A stretch of DNA of 64,000 bases, taken from the NCBI GenBank assembly GCA_027604505.1, contig JADIIX010000087.1, positions 1-64,000 of the forward strand, written 5' to 3'. The DNA comes from Gonapodya sp. JEL0774. Lineage: Eukaryota > Monoblepharomycota > Monoblepharidomycetes > Monoblepharidales > Gonapodyaceae. Each line of letters opens with the position of its first letter. The first letter of the stretch is position 1. Below are positions 12,217 through 22,851 of the stretch, piece after piece. The position numbers and the translations under genes are program-made. The notes beneath the pieces were generated by a model that was given only the letters and a program-made list of their open reading frames with translations, searched no databases and was not told the origin of the DNA.

Positions 12217-13697
12217 ATGGGCGGCCCAAGGAGACTCGAGACGATTATCAGACGCGGACTCGTTCGAATGTCATGGGACAAAACTACCGTTTACAATCTG
12301 ATGCAGCGGACCCGCATGCCAGACAACCAGAGGAGTAACACATTCAAGCAGACCTGGATCGCAAAGAGGGAGACTAGAGGGTACCATGGAGAGGGAATTC
12401 GTGAGGGTAAATTTCTAAGAAGCCATTTTGATCCCTTGATTAAGCTGCCAGGTGCGTTGCGATGGTGCATCAATCGTGGGACTTTGATCCCACACTGTAT
12501 CACATTATCAACTGTACTTCCATCTCGATCCCCAGATATGCATTCCCACCCCGAAGCAATTAAGCGGCTACCTCCCATCGCCATGTTGTGTTTCGCAGAG
12601 CTTGAACGCAGACTTGACATCGCTGTATTCAGGTGCCATTTCGCTCAGTCGGCGGTAGCCGCGCGCGGATTGGTCGCGCACGGGCACGTGAAAGTCAATG
12701 GAAAGACGGTGAGTCAGGGAGTTATAGGCAATGCCGCCCAATCGATACATGACGAGGAACTCATAATGAAGGAAGTCACCAAACTCCAGAAGTGACGATT
12801 TTACGAGAAGTATTTTGTTTCCTGTTCTCAGTTACGGAAGCTTGGAAACAACTTTGCTGGACTCAAAATATTGTGGTCTCTGTCGTTTCCCCCACTCCGG
12901 CGCCAATCTTAAAACTGCACTGATATGTTTAGGTTCAAAGTCCGTCCCACGTCCTCAAAGACGGTGATGTTATCTCCGTGGACCCCTCCGCCGTCATTCT
13001 TCTCCGATCGCAGGAGGAGATTGACGCGGAGACCCCAGTCGGGAAAGAGGTGCAAGCGGCCGTGCCCGACGCTGAGGAAGAAGGGGCAACCACAGAGACG
13101 GATGCTGAAGGTCCGGAAGGCACCAAGGGGCAGGCAGTTGAGAACGAGCAATCGAAGTCGGAGGAGAATCCAACAACCTCCGATCCCACTTTACCGTCCA
13201 AGAAAACCCGCAAAACCTTCAAACCGCCCAACATGGCCCTCTCGCGCCGCTCCCTTCGGCGTGGCACTCCACTTGTCTTTTCTCCTCCCCCCTATCTAGC
13301 ACCGTTCCTCTTCCTTCCAGAATACCTCGAAGTCAATTACCCCACCCTCTCCGCCGTGTTTCTCCGCTCTCCTACCGTCCTGCCTGGCCGGTGCGAGCTC
13401 CCCACGCCCTGGCCAGCTGAGCACCACGCCTTAGCCTACGAGTGGTACTCACGTAAATACCGGGCAATGAAGCCCCGTCGGACCACCGAGGTGAAGGAGT
13501 TAGTTGCTGGTCAGCAAGTGAGATTGAAGAAGAAGCATGGGGAGATATGGAGGCATGGGGAGGAGAAGAGGCAGAGAGAGAGAGAGAGAGAAAGAGTAGA
13601 GGCGGAGGTCCGGGAGACAGAGAAGGCAAGGACAGAAGCAGCATATGGTGGGGGGGGTTGGGGGAAGGGCATACCAGTTCTTGTAGATGGGCGTTAA
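12217..13697 (+). CDS. NAM9: mitochondrial small-subunit ribosomal protein uS4m (Nam9 type)
   Basis: uS4m binds 15S rRNA and is an early assembly protein of the mitochondrial small subunit. The N-terminus has GLVRMSWDKTTVYNLMQR and WIAKRETRGYHGEGIREG, typical of fungal Nam9. The S4 RNA-binding domain follows: ELERRLDIAVFRCHFAQSAV, then VAHGHVKVNGKT joined by an intron (12709-12931) to VQSPSHVLKDGDVISVD. A first intron at about 12452-12536 is a multiple of three and lacks stops, so it hides inside the open frame; removing it joins LIKLP to DMHSHPEAIKRLPP. After a variable acidic linker, the fungal extension appears (FLPEYLEVNYPTLSAVFLR, LPTPWPAEHHALAYEWYS). The C-terminus is a charged helix with an Arg-Glu repeat from a GA-rich tract, then a Gly-rich end. 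Start alternatives are 12217 and 12268. Confidence 0.92.
13568..13593 (+). repeat. GA-rich microsatellite inside uS4m
   Basis: A run of alternating GA encodes the Arg-Glu repeat near the C-terminus of uS4m. Length changes in steps of six bases would keep the frame. Confidence 0.8.
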
Positions 13698-14082
13698 ACC
13701 ATGATGAGGTGCATACGCTGCAAGATGTCAAGTAGAAAGCCACGGTATGTAAATGAAAGCTGATAGAATGACAGGTGCCACCAAATCCTTCGGGGAGATT
13801 AGAGAAAGACTGTAGAGGGCGAGGAGACAAGTCAGCGGGAGCACCGTCCATCATACCCTGCAATAGTTCTCACTAATTTCAGGAAATTGGGCTCAGTGTA
13901 CTTCGTATAGTTTCGGTTTCTGGAGTATCGTGTTCGTCACGATTCACGCTCAATCAAATCATTACATGTCATCATTACAAAATCTGCTCTTGTCCCGGTA
14001 GGGCAGACCAGCGATCGCCAGATATACCGCTCACTCGCTCAGAACAATCAACAAAACGAAACGAACTATCGCTTCTCTGTTT
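13698..14082. other. convergent intergenic spacer
   Basis: About 385 bases between the stop of uS4m (+) and the stop of the EH-domain gene (-). It should contain both 3' untranslated regions and polyadenylation signals. The minus-strand open frame reaching into it from 13372 is antisense to uS4m and has no independent support. Confidence 0.5.
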
Positions 14083-16151
14083 CTAGTCCCACTTTCCACG
14101 GGCATACTCTTTTAGTGCTTCACCCATCTCATGTTCTTTCGGTATCGGCTTGCCACCAAGCCGTTCGTCGATCAAGTACATACCTAGCGCAAATTCGGAG
14201 CGCGTAAGAAGGCCGTCCCGGTCGAGATCCGAGAGATCCCTTGTGAAAGAAAGGAACTTTGTGAGAATACAGCGCGTCATCGAGAATTAAATTACATTAC
14301 TTACCAAATCCTTTTCAGTTCTTCTGGCTCCAACATACTCCTGCTCCAAACAGCGACGACATCAGGTCCCGTCATTGTGCCGCCAGAATGCATGCCGTCA
14401 AATACTTGATCATAGCGACGCCGAGCAGCTAGTGACACAGGTGGGGAGGAAGAGAACGAAGATGCATCTGGTTTGCGAGCAGGGAGCGGAGGTCGAGCTG
14501 GGGAGGACGGAGCTGGTGTAGGTGCAATGACAGTGGCCGCTGCGCGGATGGGTATTGTAGGTGCTTGGATGGTAATCTTTTCGTTTGAGCGAAGTGCAGG
14601 TGCAGCATCTGAGTCAACGGCTTGCCGTGGAGGCAGGCGGGGAGGCAGTGCAGGTGGTGTTGCGGGGACTGAAGTCGGAATCACGGACGCTGATGCAGAA
14701 GAGGGAGCGGTAACCGCACGGACATGTGGGCTTGCAGATCGTGCAGGGGGGGTCGATGAAATTGAAGGTTCAAGAGGGAACAAGGACGCAGATGGTTGCG
14801 GTGTGTCGGTTACAGTGCGGTTACGCGAAGATATGGAGGGAGGAACAGGAGGAGGAGCGCGTGTAGTGGATGTGGCGGGCCGAGCACGATCCGCGGGGGG
14901 ATCAGTGCTGACATTGCCAGGACGGCGGGTAGGAATGGTGGGAGGCTGGAGACGGAGGAAACAATCATCGCAGATAAGCTGGGTGGCTGCAGCAGCTGTA
15001 CCAGCCGATTCTCCGCTCTTATCACCCTTCCAAGAGGGTTACTTCCTTTGAAATGCAAGAAATACTTCCATCTGCGTAATCTCTGTCTGAGTGTTGTTTC
15101 ATTTCCACGCGGTTCCTATCTGCCTGGAATGAGCCTTCTTCCTCGCAATCGGTGGATCATACTAGTTCAAGATGAAAATCAATTTTTGTTCCACGTCTCG
15201 CTGGAACTTGGTAGTTGCAACATATCCGAGGACTCTCGCTGGAACTTGGTAGTCGCAACCATCCGAGGACTGATCTGACACGAGGACACACTGTCCCCTG
15301 GCTAGTTGCTTCGAAAAGAAACTCACCTCCTTCTTTACCACTTGGTCAAACTGCGCCGCAGCATTTTTAGCGCCAGTCTTTGCTTCGGCGGTCACTGCTC
15401 TTCCAACCGCATTCGCGACATTTGACTGCTCGTCCGCGGTTAACTTTTGACCCGTCGCAACTTTCCAAGCAGCCATAGGTCCTACATCCTTCGCGGTAGA
15501 TACTGCAGCACGTGCCGCAGCCGCTTCCATTGCAGGTGAGAGGGTGATTCCTTGAGATGACGCAGCCGCTCGAACTGCGGAGGCAGCCATACGGTCCGCA
15601 AAGGACTGAGGCTGGGAAGGCATTGACGCTGGCTTAGATGAAGCTTGATTTTGCGCGTTATTGGGGGATGGAGAGGATACCGAGAACGGTGTCGATCGCG
15701 AAGAGAAGGAGGGGGACACCGCAGGTGAGAGTGCTGGAGACGGAGACGAGGAAGGCGCAAGAGACAGAGGTTTCAATGGTGGAGAAGTTGTGGCGGAAGA
15801 GGCGAGAGAAGATGCGATGGGTCTCAGTGAAGAACCTGGGTTGGACGCGAGGGAAGCTGGTCCAGGGGGCAGAACCTGAACTCCTCCGCGCCGAGAGACT
15901 GATGGGGACGATGATGGCGTTGAATGTATTGATGTCGATGCTGATAACGCCGGTGATGACCCTGCAACAGTTGCTTTCACAGCTCCACCAGCGGCTTGTA
16001 CTTCCAAAGTCTTCACAGCTCCCACCACCCCAACCACCGCGCCTCCCCCGAATTCTCGGATCTTCTCTCCCTCTTCCTCAAGCTCACGATCCAGAGAGCC
16101 TGTCTTCCGTAGGCGGACACCCCAAGGGTTCGCGGACTCCGTTGTTGCCAT
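14083..16151 (-). CDS. C-terminal EH-domain protein (possibly Irs4/Tax4-like)
   Basis: EH domains bind Asn-Pro-Phe peptides and act in endocytosis, phosphoinositide signalling and cargo sorting. The domain is at the extreme C-terminus: YDQVFDGMHSGGTMTG, VVAVWSRSMLEPEELKRIW, then across an intron DLSDLDRDGLLTRSEFALGM and YLIDERLGGKPIP. The loop DLDRDGLLTRSEF is a good EF-hand calcium-binding loop. Fungal Irs4 and Tax4 also carry a lone C-terminal EH domain with the WSRS signature, so a role in PtdIns(4,5)P2 control is possible but unproven. The N-terminus starts NPWGVRLRKTGSLDRE, followed by long Ser/Pro/Ala-rich disorder and a helical block (KNAAAQFDQVVKKEVSFFSK). A later exon has QLICDDCFLRLQPPT and a Pro-rich linker. 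The intron near 15160-15290 carries a tandem duplication. Confidence 0.72.
15196..15270. repeat. 37/38-bp tandem duplication in an intron
   Basis: Two adjacent copies, 15196-15233 and 15234-15270, begin TCTCGCTGGAACTTGGTAGT and end CCGAGGAC. They differ by one substitution and a small change near CATATCC/CATCC. The pair lies where the reading frame of the EH-domain gene appears to be interrupted by an intron, so it probably does not alter the protein. Confidence 0.9.
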
Positions 16152-16539
16152 TTCGCTCGAGTGGAAGCAAGTTGTTGAGTTCCTCCCTCAATATCCAAAA
16201 TCGCCCGATTTTTTCCTTGAAGATGTGTCGACGATCGCCAGTCGAGGACCGAAACCTAATGTATCTAATTTTAAATAATGAGAATGAGGTGGCGGTACGT
16301 ATCATGCGCTTGTGGTCACCTGACCAAACTCAACACCTGCACAGAAACTATCCTCTACACCACACACTTCAGCCGCTACGAAACCATGAATGGCACCTCG
16401 ATTGCGGTGCTACATAAGATTTTGCCTCTCTGCAACCCGTACTTTGGATGCCAGAGATCATCACGCCACACTATCTCCAAATCCACTCCGAATCGAAATC
16501 TTACTGGGCCTCTGCCAATTGTGAGGCTGGTGAGGTGCC

Positions 16540-16562
16540 CCCCCCTTCTCTCTCTCTCTCTT
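16540..16562 (+). repeat. C8 / (CT)n microsatellite
   Basis: A run of C is followed by repeated CT dinucleotides (CCCCCCCCTTCTCTCTCTCT...). It is a simple-sequence tract with no coding context. Confidence 0.8.
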
Positions 16563-17259
16563 CGCCACCAGGTTATCAAGACCCCGCCCCCTCCAGACCG
16601 CCAGACTCCCTCCACTTGCCTTGACATGTAATATGGAGCTCACAGCAAGCCCTCGACAAGGCGTAGGTCGCAATGTCTGTTGCTCAAGACCGTAAGGAAT
16701 TCTTCTTTGGACATTGTACAATATTGCTGGTCCACTTCGAGCACATATGGACAGTTGCTTTCCGCCGAGTATTCGGCAGGACGTGTGAGCGAGGGCCAGC
16801 GAGAAAGCGAGTGGTATTACAGAATGCGACCGGGAACAAACTGCGTGATGAGCGGCTCACGAGTAAATCCAGGAATGGCTAGTTTCGTGCTCAACCTCGT
16901 ATGGGAACTTGGATTCAGTGATTTGGTGGATACGCGGTGACTTAAATAAAACAGGGATCAAGAAACATAAAGCAATAATGAACGGTGGTACCAGCAAATG
17001 AAACATCTCGGTAATCATGGGTTCATGACCAGCAATGTTTAGCTCATGAAGGCAGCCATTGAGGCAACTGCTTGGTCACCGTAGCGCTGGCGTTTGGTGA
17101 GATTTGAACTGGCTACGGTATCTTCGCCAAGTTATCGTCGTGCTGGTGGTGGTCGAGGGGAGTCCGAGCCAAATTTGTTCTTCTGTCAGGTTCTCCCAGT
17201 TACAACGCAACACACTGAAAAGTTCGCAAGTTCTGAAACTTTCGTTGAGGGTGAAAGGC

Positions 17260-17289
17260 GCACTTGAGATCGCACTTGATCTCAAGTGC
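17260..17289. repeat. perfect 12-bp inverted repeat, 6-base loop
   Basis: GCACTTGAGATC at 17260-17271 is followed by GCACTT and then its exact reverse complement GATCTCAAGTGC at 17278-17289. An RNA from either strand would form a 12-bp stem. It sits about 350 bases downstream of the double-Cache gene's stop, in sequence without a recognised gene. No function is known. Confidence 0.85.
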
Positions 17290-17640
17290 ATCGCTGGGCA
17301 GAATACACTAAAACTCAGTGGACTCTCACGGTGTTTGGCTCACCATGACGCGGCAGGGAGATTGTTATAATCTCCAATCTTTTCACGGAAAAAGAAAACT
17401 TTGGCGAAGATTTCGGTATTACAGTCTCGGTATCTCTCTGTCTTCATATGTTCCCATTACGTAACATGCATGCTGAGTACGACCGGGGCGGTATGAATTG
17501 GACATCATTGAATCAAGATAACTACTTTAAAAGAAACACATTGGTGTGAGAACCACGTCAGTGTGCCCAATTTTTGTATTGTTTTTGGAAGAACAGCTGG
17601 CGGAGAGAGTGTCGATGCTCAGAAATCCTTTCCCACACCA

Positions 17641-20393
17641 CTATTTTGCACTCTTCAATGTCGATGGCAAGGAAATGCCTGCATTGGTTGGCTTGAAGCC
17701 ACTGGTGCTTGTAGAACCACTAATCAGCGATTTGTTGGCTGGGAAGAGTAACAAGGAATAAATTGTTATCTTCAGCTTGCAAAGACTCCCAACGGTCGGA
17801 AGAAGAATCAATGTCCAACCTACACTGTAGAGCATCAGCAAACGTCCTGAGCATGGTCATGAAGTGGTGTTGGAGCAAGTAAACTTCAGATATCACGGAC
17901 GTCTTATCGTTCATTTGTCCATTACGGACAGCGCTGAGATCAAACTTCGTTGCTGTAAAAGGCCGCCATAGACAGGTGTAGAAAGCGTCTAATGCGACGA
18001 GAATCGACGAAAATTGCAATACCTTGTTCTATAATCTTCATGATCACGTTGAGCGGTTTCACAATGAGAAATTGTGTGAATAGAACTGAAAAAAAACTCA
18101 TAAAGACAACAACGACAACAGCTGATGCGTTTCAATTTGTAGTCAGATGCTGTGTGGGTGACCACTGTCACAACGCACCTATGATGATCACGATCTTCTG
18201 CACGTTCCAAAGTCGGTCGGCAAGCTTTCCTTGCAGCACCAGTGTATCCCCGATGTAATCGGTTGCAGGCTATTGATAGAGTGAAAGAGCTTGCTCCCTC
18301 TGTACATGAAGCTGCGCAAAATGCAACGCAGCACTTACCGCCCCACTCACTATAGTCCACTTGTAGTTAGCAAACGTATACGACGTTACCTGGAACATGA
18401 AGTCTCCCACGGAGAACTGCGCGTCAGCAAAGTCGCTGGACAGATTTCCTCCCGTGTATTGATAAATTGTTGCAGCAGAGACGTTGAGAAGGGGGTAAGC
18501 AGTGGCGTTAAAGTCCCAGATCGTATTAAGTGCGTAAGTAGTAGTACCAGGTAGCAGCCGCAGGAGTGGCTTCAGAGTATGTCGTTTGAGTCTCCATTAC
18601 CAACCACCGTGCCGATTCAATCAACTCTCACCGACTGGTCAGTACCGACTCCCGTCATTGCAAGCACCTCAGCCGAGGGCGTCATTATATAAAAGAACGA
18701 GTTTGGAGTCGCAGTGGCTTTCAGGTCATTCAAACCACTGGATAAGTCAAAGGTTCCGAAATTGATTGGACCCATTCCGATGTAGTTCTTGTTCTTGTCC
18801 CACAGCGAGAAGCCAAGTGACTGAAGAAGCCTGGGAGGGCTTCCAGCCTGAAAAAAGGGGAGGAATTTCAGTACCAGGAATTTTGGATGGGTGACGTAAG
18901 GTGCTCACTCTGGTGCTTCCAGTGTACACGGGAGAAATAAATGGTGTTCCTAGAGGGAGTCTATCATAGTACCAAGGCCTTGTCCATCCCTTGAACGTTG
19001 AAGCTCCCTAAAGTTACATAGTTTAAAACGTAACTGTTGAGCACTCCCAACTAAAACCTAGACTGGTCTCTCACAATTGATGCCTGCGTTGTGGCGCGAT
19101 CTGCTGTTGTGTTGATGAAGTATGAAGCTTGTCTTGTGCCCGTGCTACTGACAGGACAGTATCGTGCGCAGGTCTTGTTGGTGGCGTAGTAAACGAGTTG
19201 CAGTAGAGGGGCTTTCGGATCGTATGCTGGGTTGGAAGCTTAGCTCAGCACAAAAAGAGCAGCTGTGAGAGATTCTGTGCTTACTCAGGTTAAGTGCAGC
19301 TGAAGAATCATTCGACGATAGTATGGATTCAGCTTGAGGCCCCTCAAGCAATATCGACGTGCAGACTCACCGAAGTCGAAAGTGGCAGGAGTTTGCACCA
19401 CAATTCCTACGCTTTCCAACGTGGCATTGTTCCAATAGTACCAACTCTTTGTGATCGAAGAAAGGTCTGTTGAGAGCGACATAACCGTGGAAACTCAGAG
19501 TAGCACTGATATACTCACTGTCAATGTTGCGCCAATACCGTAGGTGAGATCCATCATCCAAGGTACGAGGTTGCTAATAGATGGAAATACGAACGGTTTA
19601 GCGCGTTGATCACTCACGCTTTCTAGCAGAAGACTCACTCATAATCAGTTGGGTCAACGATGCCACGGTATACGGCCGACGCAGTGGTGTTTCCCAGCAC
19701 GTAAAGCTGCAAAAGTAATTGAGATGTTGAAAAACTTCATATAAATTTCCGTGCCGCTGCACCTTTTTCAGATATGCGTCTTGCGGTGTTGCAATGTCAC
19801 GGAAAGGACGTGCGGTGAGTTCAAGAACGCTAACGGTGTCAAGTAGCCATGCAAAACGCCCACCCATTTGATTTTTGATTTTGTCGGATGCATCTCTTTG
19901 TTGCTTGTTCGCGAGAACTGTGATACTCTTCGTTCCTGAGAGATGAAAAATGTGAGGATTGGTAGGGAGTCGTGCAATACTAAGCATCAGTGGGAGAGAC
20001 TAGCTACCTTGAGCAATTGCATCTGCATTAGAGCTTTGCGAGGAGGTGTAGTTGATTACGGTTAAGACAACTGCGATTACTGCGATCCTGCGCGAGGTTC
20101 AATAACAATAAATCATGATTCAGCGAGAGTTGGGTAAAGCCATCATCCTCACTCGAATATAACCATGCATATAATGGCTGAACGAAGCTTGAACGCATAC
20201 CAAGGTACGCTGAATGAGGTCGCCCCACGAGCGCTAGCAGGCGCCAGCTTCTTGCCAGAATCATCCCCATTCTCTGAAATGTATTGGCATAGTAGTGCGT
20301 GCAAAAGTGATATGTGAATTGAAGATTAGCAGAGCGGATTTGGTGAAGCTTGTGAGGATGATCGGTGAGTTCACCTTTTGATGACTGCGACAT
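17641..20393 (-). CDS. double-Cache (dCache) membrane receptor lacking a catalytic output domain
   Basis: dCache domains sense small extracellular ligands. Splicing about twelve short introns gives a clear order. Start MSQSSK at 20393 joins ENGDDSGKKLAPASARG. A transmembrane helix follows (AIICMVIFE, then IAVIAVVLTVINY across an intron). The extracellular part begins TKSITVLANKQQRDASDKIK, continues through LYVLGNTTASAVYRGIVDP and reaches the dCache hallmark GWTRPWYYDRLPLGTPFISP-VYTG. It ends with LGFSLWDKNKNYIGMG and FMFQVTSYTFANYKWTIVSG. A second transmembrane helix is AVVVVVFMSFFSVLFTQFLI. A HAMP-like juxtamembrane stretch follows: VKPLNVIMKIIEQ joined to ATKFDLSAVRNGQM and HHFMTMLRTFADALQ. 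The protein then stops after about 30 Ser/Thr-rich residues. In related proteins this position usually leads into a kinase or cyclase; none is present before the stop at 17641. Ligand unknown. Confidence 0.82.
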
Positions 20394-21055
20394 CTCCACA
20401 GAGATTCACGACTTGGTCGAGCGATTGAGTTTGATAATGAGCGGGTTGCAAAATCAATCAGCACGATGAAAAATGACGCTTGATCGTAATGGATCAGTGA
20501 TAATGGCGAAGGCATCAGTGATGCAGAGCTCATCCAGGCAGCCGTGGTGCGCCTGATGAATGCCGAAGGCCGAAGCGGGCAACTCCGTCCCCATCTCTCC
20601 ATAAACTTCACTTATTGACGCCCCTACGATTATAACCTACTGCCTCCTCGTCCCCCCGACGAGCGACGAGAATGCCTCATCTATTGTACAAAATTTGAAA
20701 GAACTACATGTGGGGAAAGCATTAGAGTGATTTTGGGTACATACGGTGATCCAACCAAAGCCCCATAGCATCCACACCGCCCGTTCCATTTTCCTGACAT
20801 TCCTGTGGGAAGCGGTACCAGCTGGAGTGTTGAATTTATATGATAGTCTGGTCGGGGAATCCCGGTGGACTCGCTCGGGTGCTCCCGTCGGCTGATCCAC
20901 AATCACTGAGGAAGCTCGGCAGCATTACCCCCGATTTTTGAGTTTAGAGAAATGGAAAACCCCCACCAGACACAGTCATACCGGCTCACCAATCTGAACT
21001 CCTTCAAATCCCACGCCCCCAAACTCCTTGGCTTTACATAACATCCCAGCGAGAG
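20394..21055. other. divergent intergenic region
   Basis: About 660 bases between the starts of the double-Cache receptor (-) and the DsbA/kappa-GST protein (+). Both promoters should be here. Minus-strand open frames at 20637-20906 overlap one another in two frames and match nothing I know. The run CCCCCGACGAGCGACGAG near 20650 is only local composition. Confidence 0.45.
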
Positions 21056-22740
21056 ATGGCTGCCAAGTAAGTGCAACTTCCCAACCTCGAAAATGCAAAT
21101 CGAAACCGCGATCTCATCTTCTCTGCTTGTTTAGAAGGATCTCGCCTTACGTTGCTCAGTTATTCACCTCCTCCACCGTTCAAGCAGCTCGAGAAACTGT
21201 CACCGACATTCGGCGGGCGATGCTTGGTACCCCACACACAGTCAACGCATTCCTCCAAATCGATGATCCACACTCGTACCTGCTGGCTCAAGCTCTGCAA
21301 AAACTCGAAACAAGGCTTGTCGAAGGCGGGAGTGTACGGGTGAAACTCGTGGGTGCTCAGGAAGAGGGCACCACTGTGGACGGGAACATTTTGATGGAAT
21401 GGGCAACAAACGATGCCGCAACCATAGCGCCAGGTGGGCACCGTTGATGATCTTTGCATTGAACTTCAATTGATTCTTTGCAACTACAGCTCTCGGACTG
21501 AGTTTCCCCGCACATCCAACTCCTCCATTATCATCAAATGTCAAGATCGCCCAATGCCTTGCAGCTTCACTGGAACTGCTCCCGGTTGCTCTTCCCCCGT
21601 CGACCCACCTTTCGCTTATCACCCGTATTATGGACTCCCTCTGGTCTGCTTCCCTTGGTGACGCCCAGGACAGTCTGGCAAGACAGTACGGCATCCCTTC
21701 CTTGGAAGCTGTTGCTGATCTCGTTCGCCAAAACGCCCAAGAACGCAACAGGCTTGGCCACTACGGCTCAGCAATGGTGGAGTATGGAGGACAATGGTTC
21801 TGGGGCGTGGACAGGATCGAATTACTGTATGCACGCCTCCTGAACGCAGGAGCCATAAAGCGAGCAGCTGGGAGTGGAAGGGTAACACAACGAACCCCGA
21901 CCAACCCTTCGCTGTGCCTTCTCCCGACATCTCTGGTCACCTTTCAGCCTTCACTCGCCCGCCTTCCCCTTGGTCCTGACCTCAAGCATCAAATTCATCT
22001 AGGAGGGAAACCAACTTTGGAAATCTTTTGGTCCATCAGATCACCCTATTCCTACGTGCTTCTCGCGCGAAACCTGCCAAAATTCCTCCTTCAATTCAAC
22101 AACCAAACAGAATACGATGTCAAACTGCGACTTGTTCCTCCCATGGTAACACGAGGTCTGTCAATTTATGTGGTGGATCGCACACTTGATTGAGTACGTC
22201 TAACCAAACCCTTTACACAAAACACCATAAGGTGTACCGCTCTCCCCAACTAAACGTCTCCACATAACACTTGACGCGTCTTTGTGCGCTCGCCGGTCTG
22301 GTGTTCCTTTTGGGCGCATCGCTGACCCACTTGCGGACTGGCACCGTGTTGCCAGCATTGTTTACGAAGCACGAAAAATTAGCACACGGTCGGAGTGGGA
22401 GTTCGTACTGGACGTCATGCAAGGCATATGGTCACAAGGTTTGGACGCTGCTTCTGATACAGCGCTTTTGGAAGTTGCGGCGAGACATGGAATCGCAAAG
22501 GCATTAGTGGTTGATGCACTCAAGGCTGCGGAATTGCCGTCTGCATCGTGGCGGGCGGATGTAGCGTTCAACTTAAGGACATTGACTGAGTTGGGACTTT
22601 GGGGAGTACCAAGCATTTGCGTGAAGGACGGTACTGGGAAGGTGATTTCGTCCGTATGGGGCCAAGATCGGGAATGGGTGGCGTGGGAAGCACTGAGGCG
22701 TTGTGTGAGACAGGAACCCGATATTCGAGCTCAGTTGTGA
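21056..22740 (+). CDS. tandem DsbA-family (kappa-GST / 2-hydroxychromene-2-carboxylate isomerase-like) protein
   Basis: Proteins of this thioredoxin-fold family conjugate glutathione or isomerise aromatic compounds; the substrate here is unknown. Two DsbA-like domains are present. The first has AFLQIDDPHSYLLAQALQKL and ends RNRLGHYGSAMVEYGGQWFW-GVDRIELL. The second has LEIFWSIRSPYSYVLLARNL, LRLVPPMVTRGL, then across an intron RSGVPFGRIADPLADWHRVA and a C-terminal helical part ending GLWGVPSICV and WGQDREWVAWEALRR. The SPYSY motif and the cis-proline context (GVPSICV) fit the family. This two-domain layout is one I associate with bacterial proteins. The start is MAAK at 21056, split by an intron (GTAAGT) and joined to RISPYVAQLF. 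Three or four introns show it is a resident eukaryotic gene. It converges on GRS1 with a spacing of about 110 bases. Confidence 0.82.
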
Positions 22741-22851
22741 ACAGGACCACAAGCGCGCACATCTCCTCATTCGCCAAACCAGTGTCATCAGACTGACAAT
22801 TCTTTTCGTGTTTGAGTGATGTACATTTACAATACGAGACATGTCAATGAT

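Larger units (their letters stand above)
16152..17640. other. 1.5-kb intergenic region without a recognised gene
   Basis: This spacer lies between the start of the EH-domain gene (-) and the end of the double-Cache receptor (-). It contains a C run followed by (CT)n at about 16540-16562 and a perfect hairpin at 17260-17289. Open frames of 60-117 codons on both strands overlap each other and show no family motif. It should hold the EH gene's promoter and the receptor's 3' end. A small unrecognised gene cannot be excluded. Confidence 0.45.

Noticed and set aside
13372-13863. 163-codon minus-strand frame opposite uS4m
   Set aside because: Antisense shadow of the uS4m C-terminus; its Ser/Pro/Leu composition reflects the GA-rich sense strand.
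20637-20906. Two minus-strand frames of 73-89 codons upstream of the double-Cache receptor
   Set aside because: Different frames of the same DNA, no motif, and the receptor's start at 20393 fits its splice phase without them.
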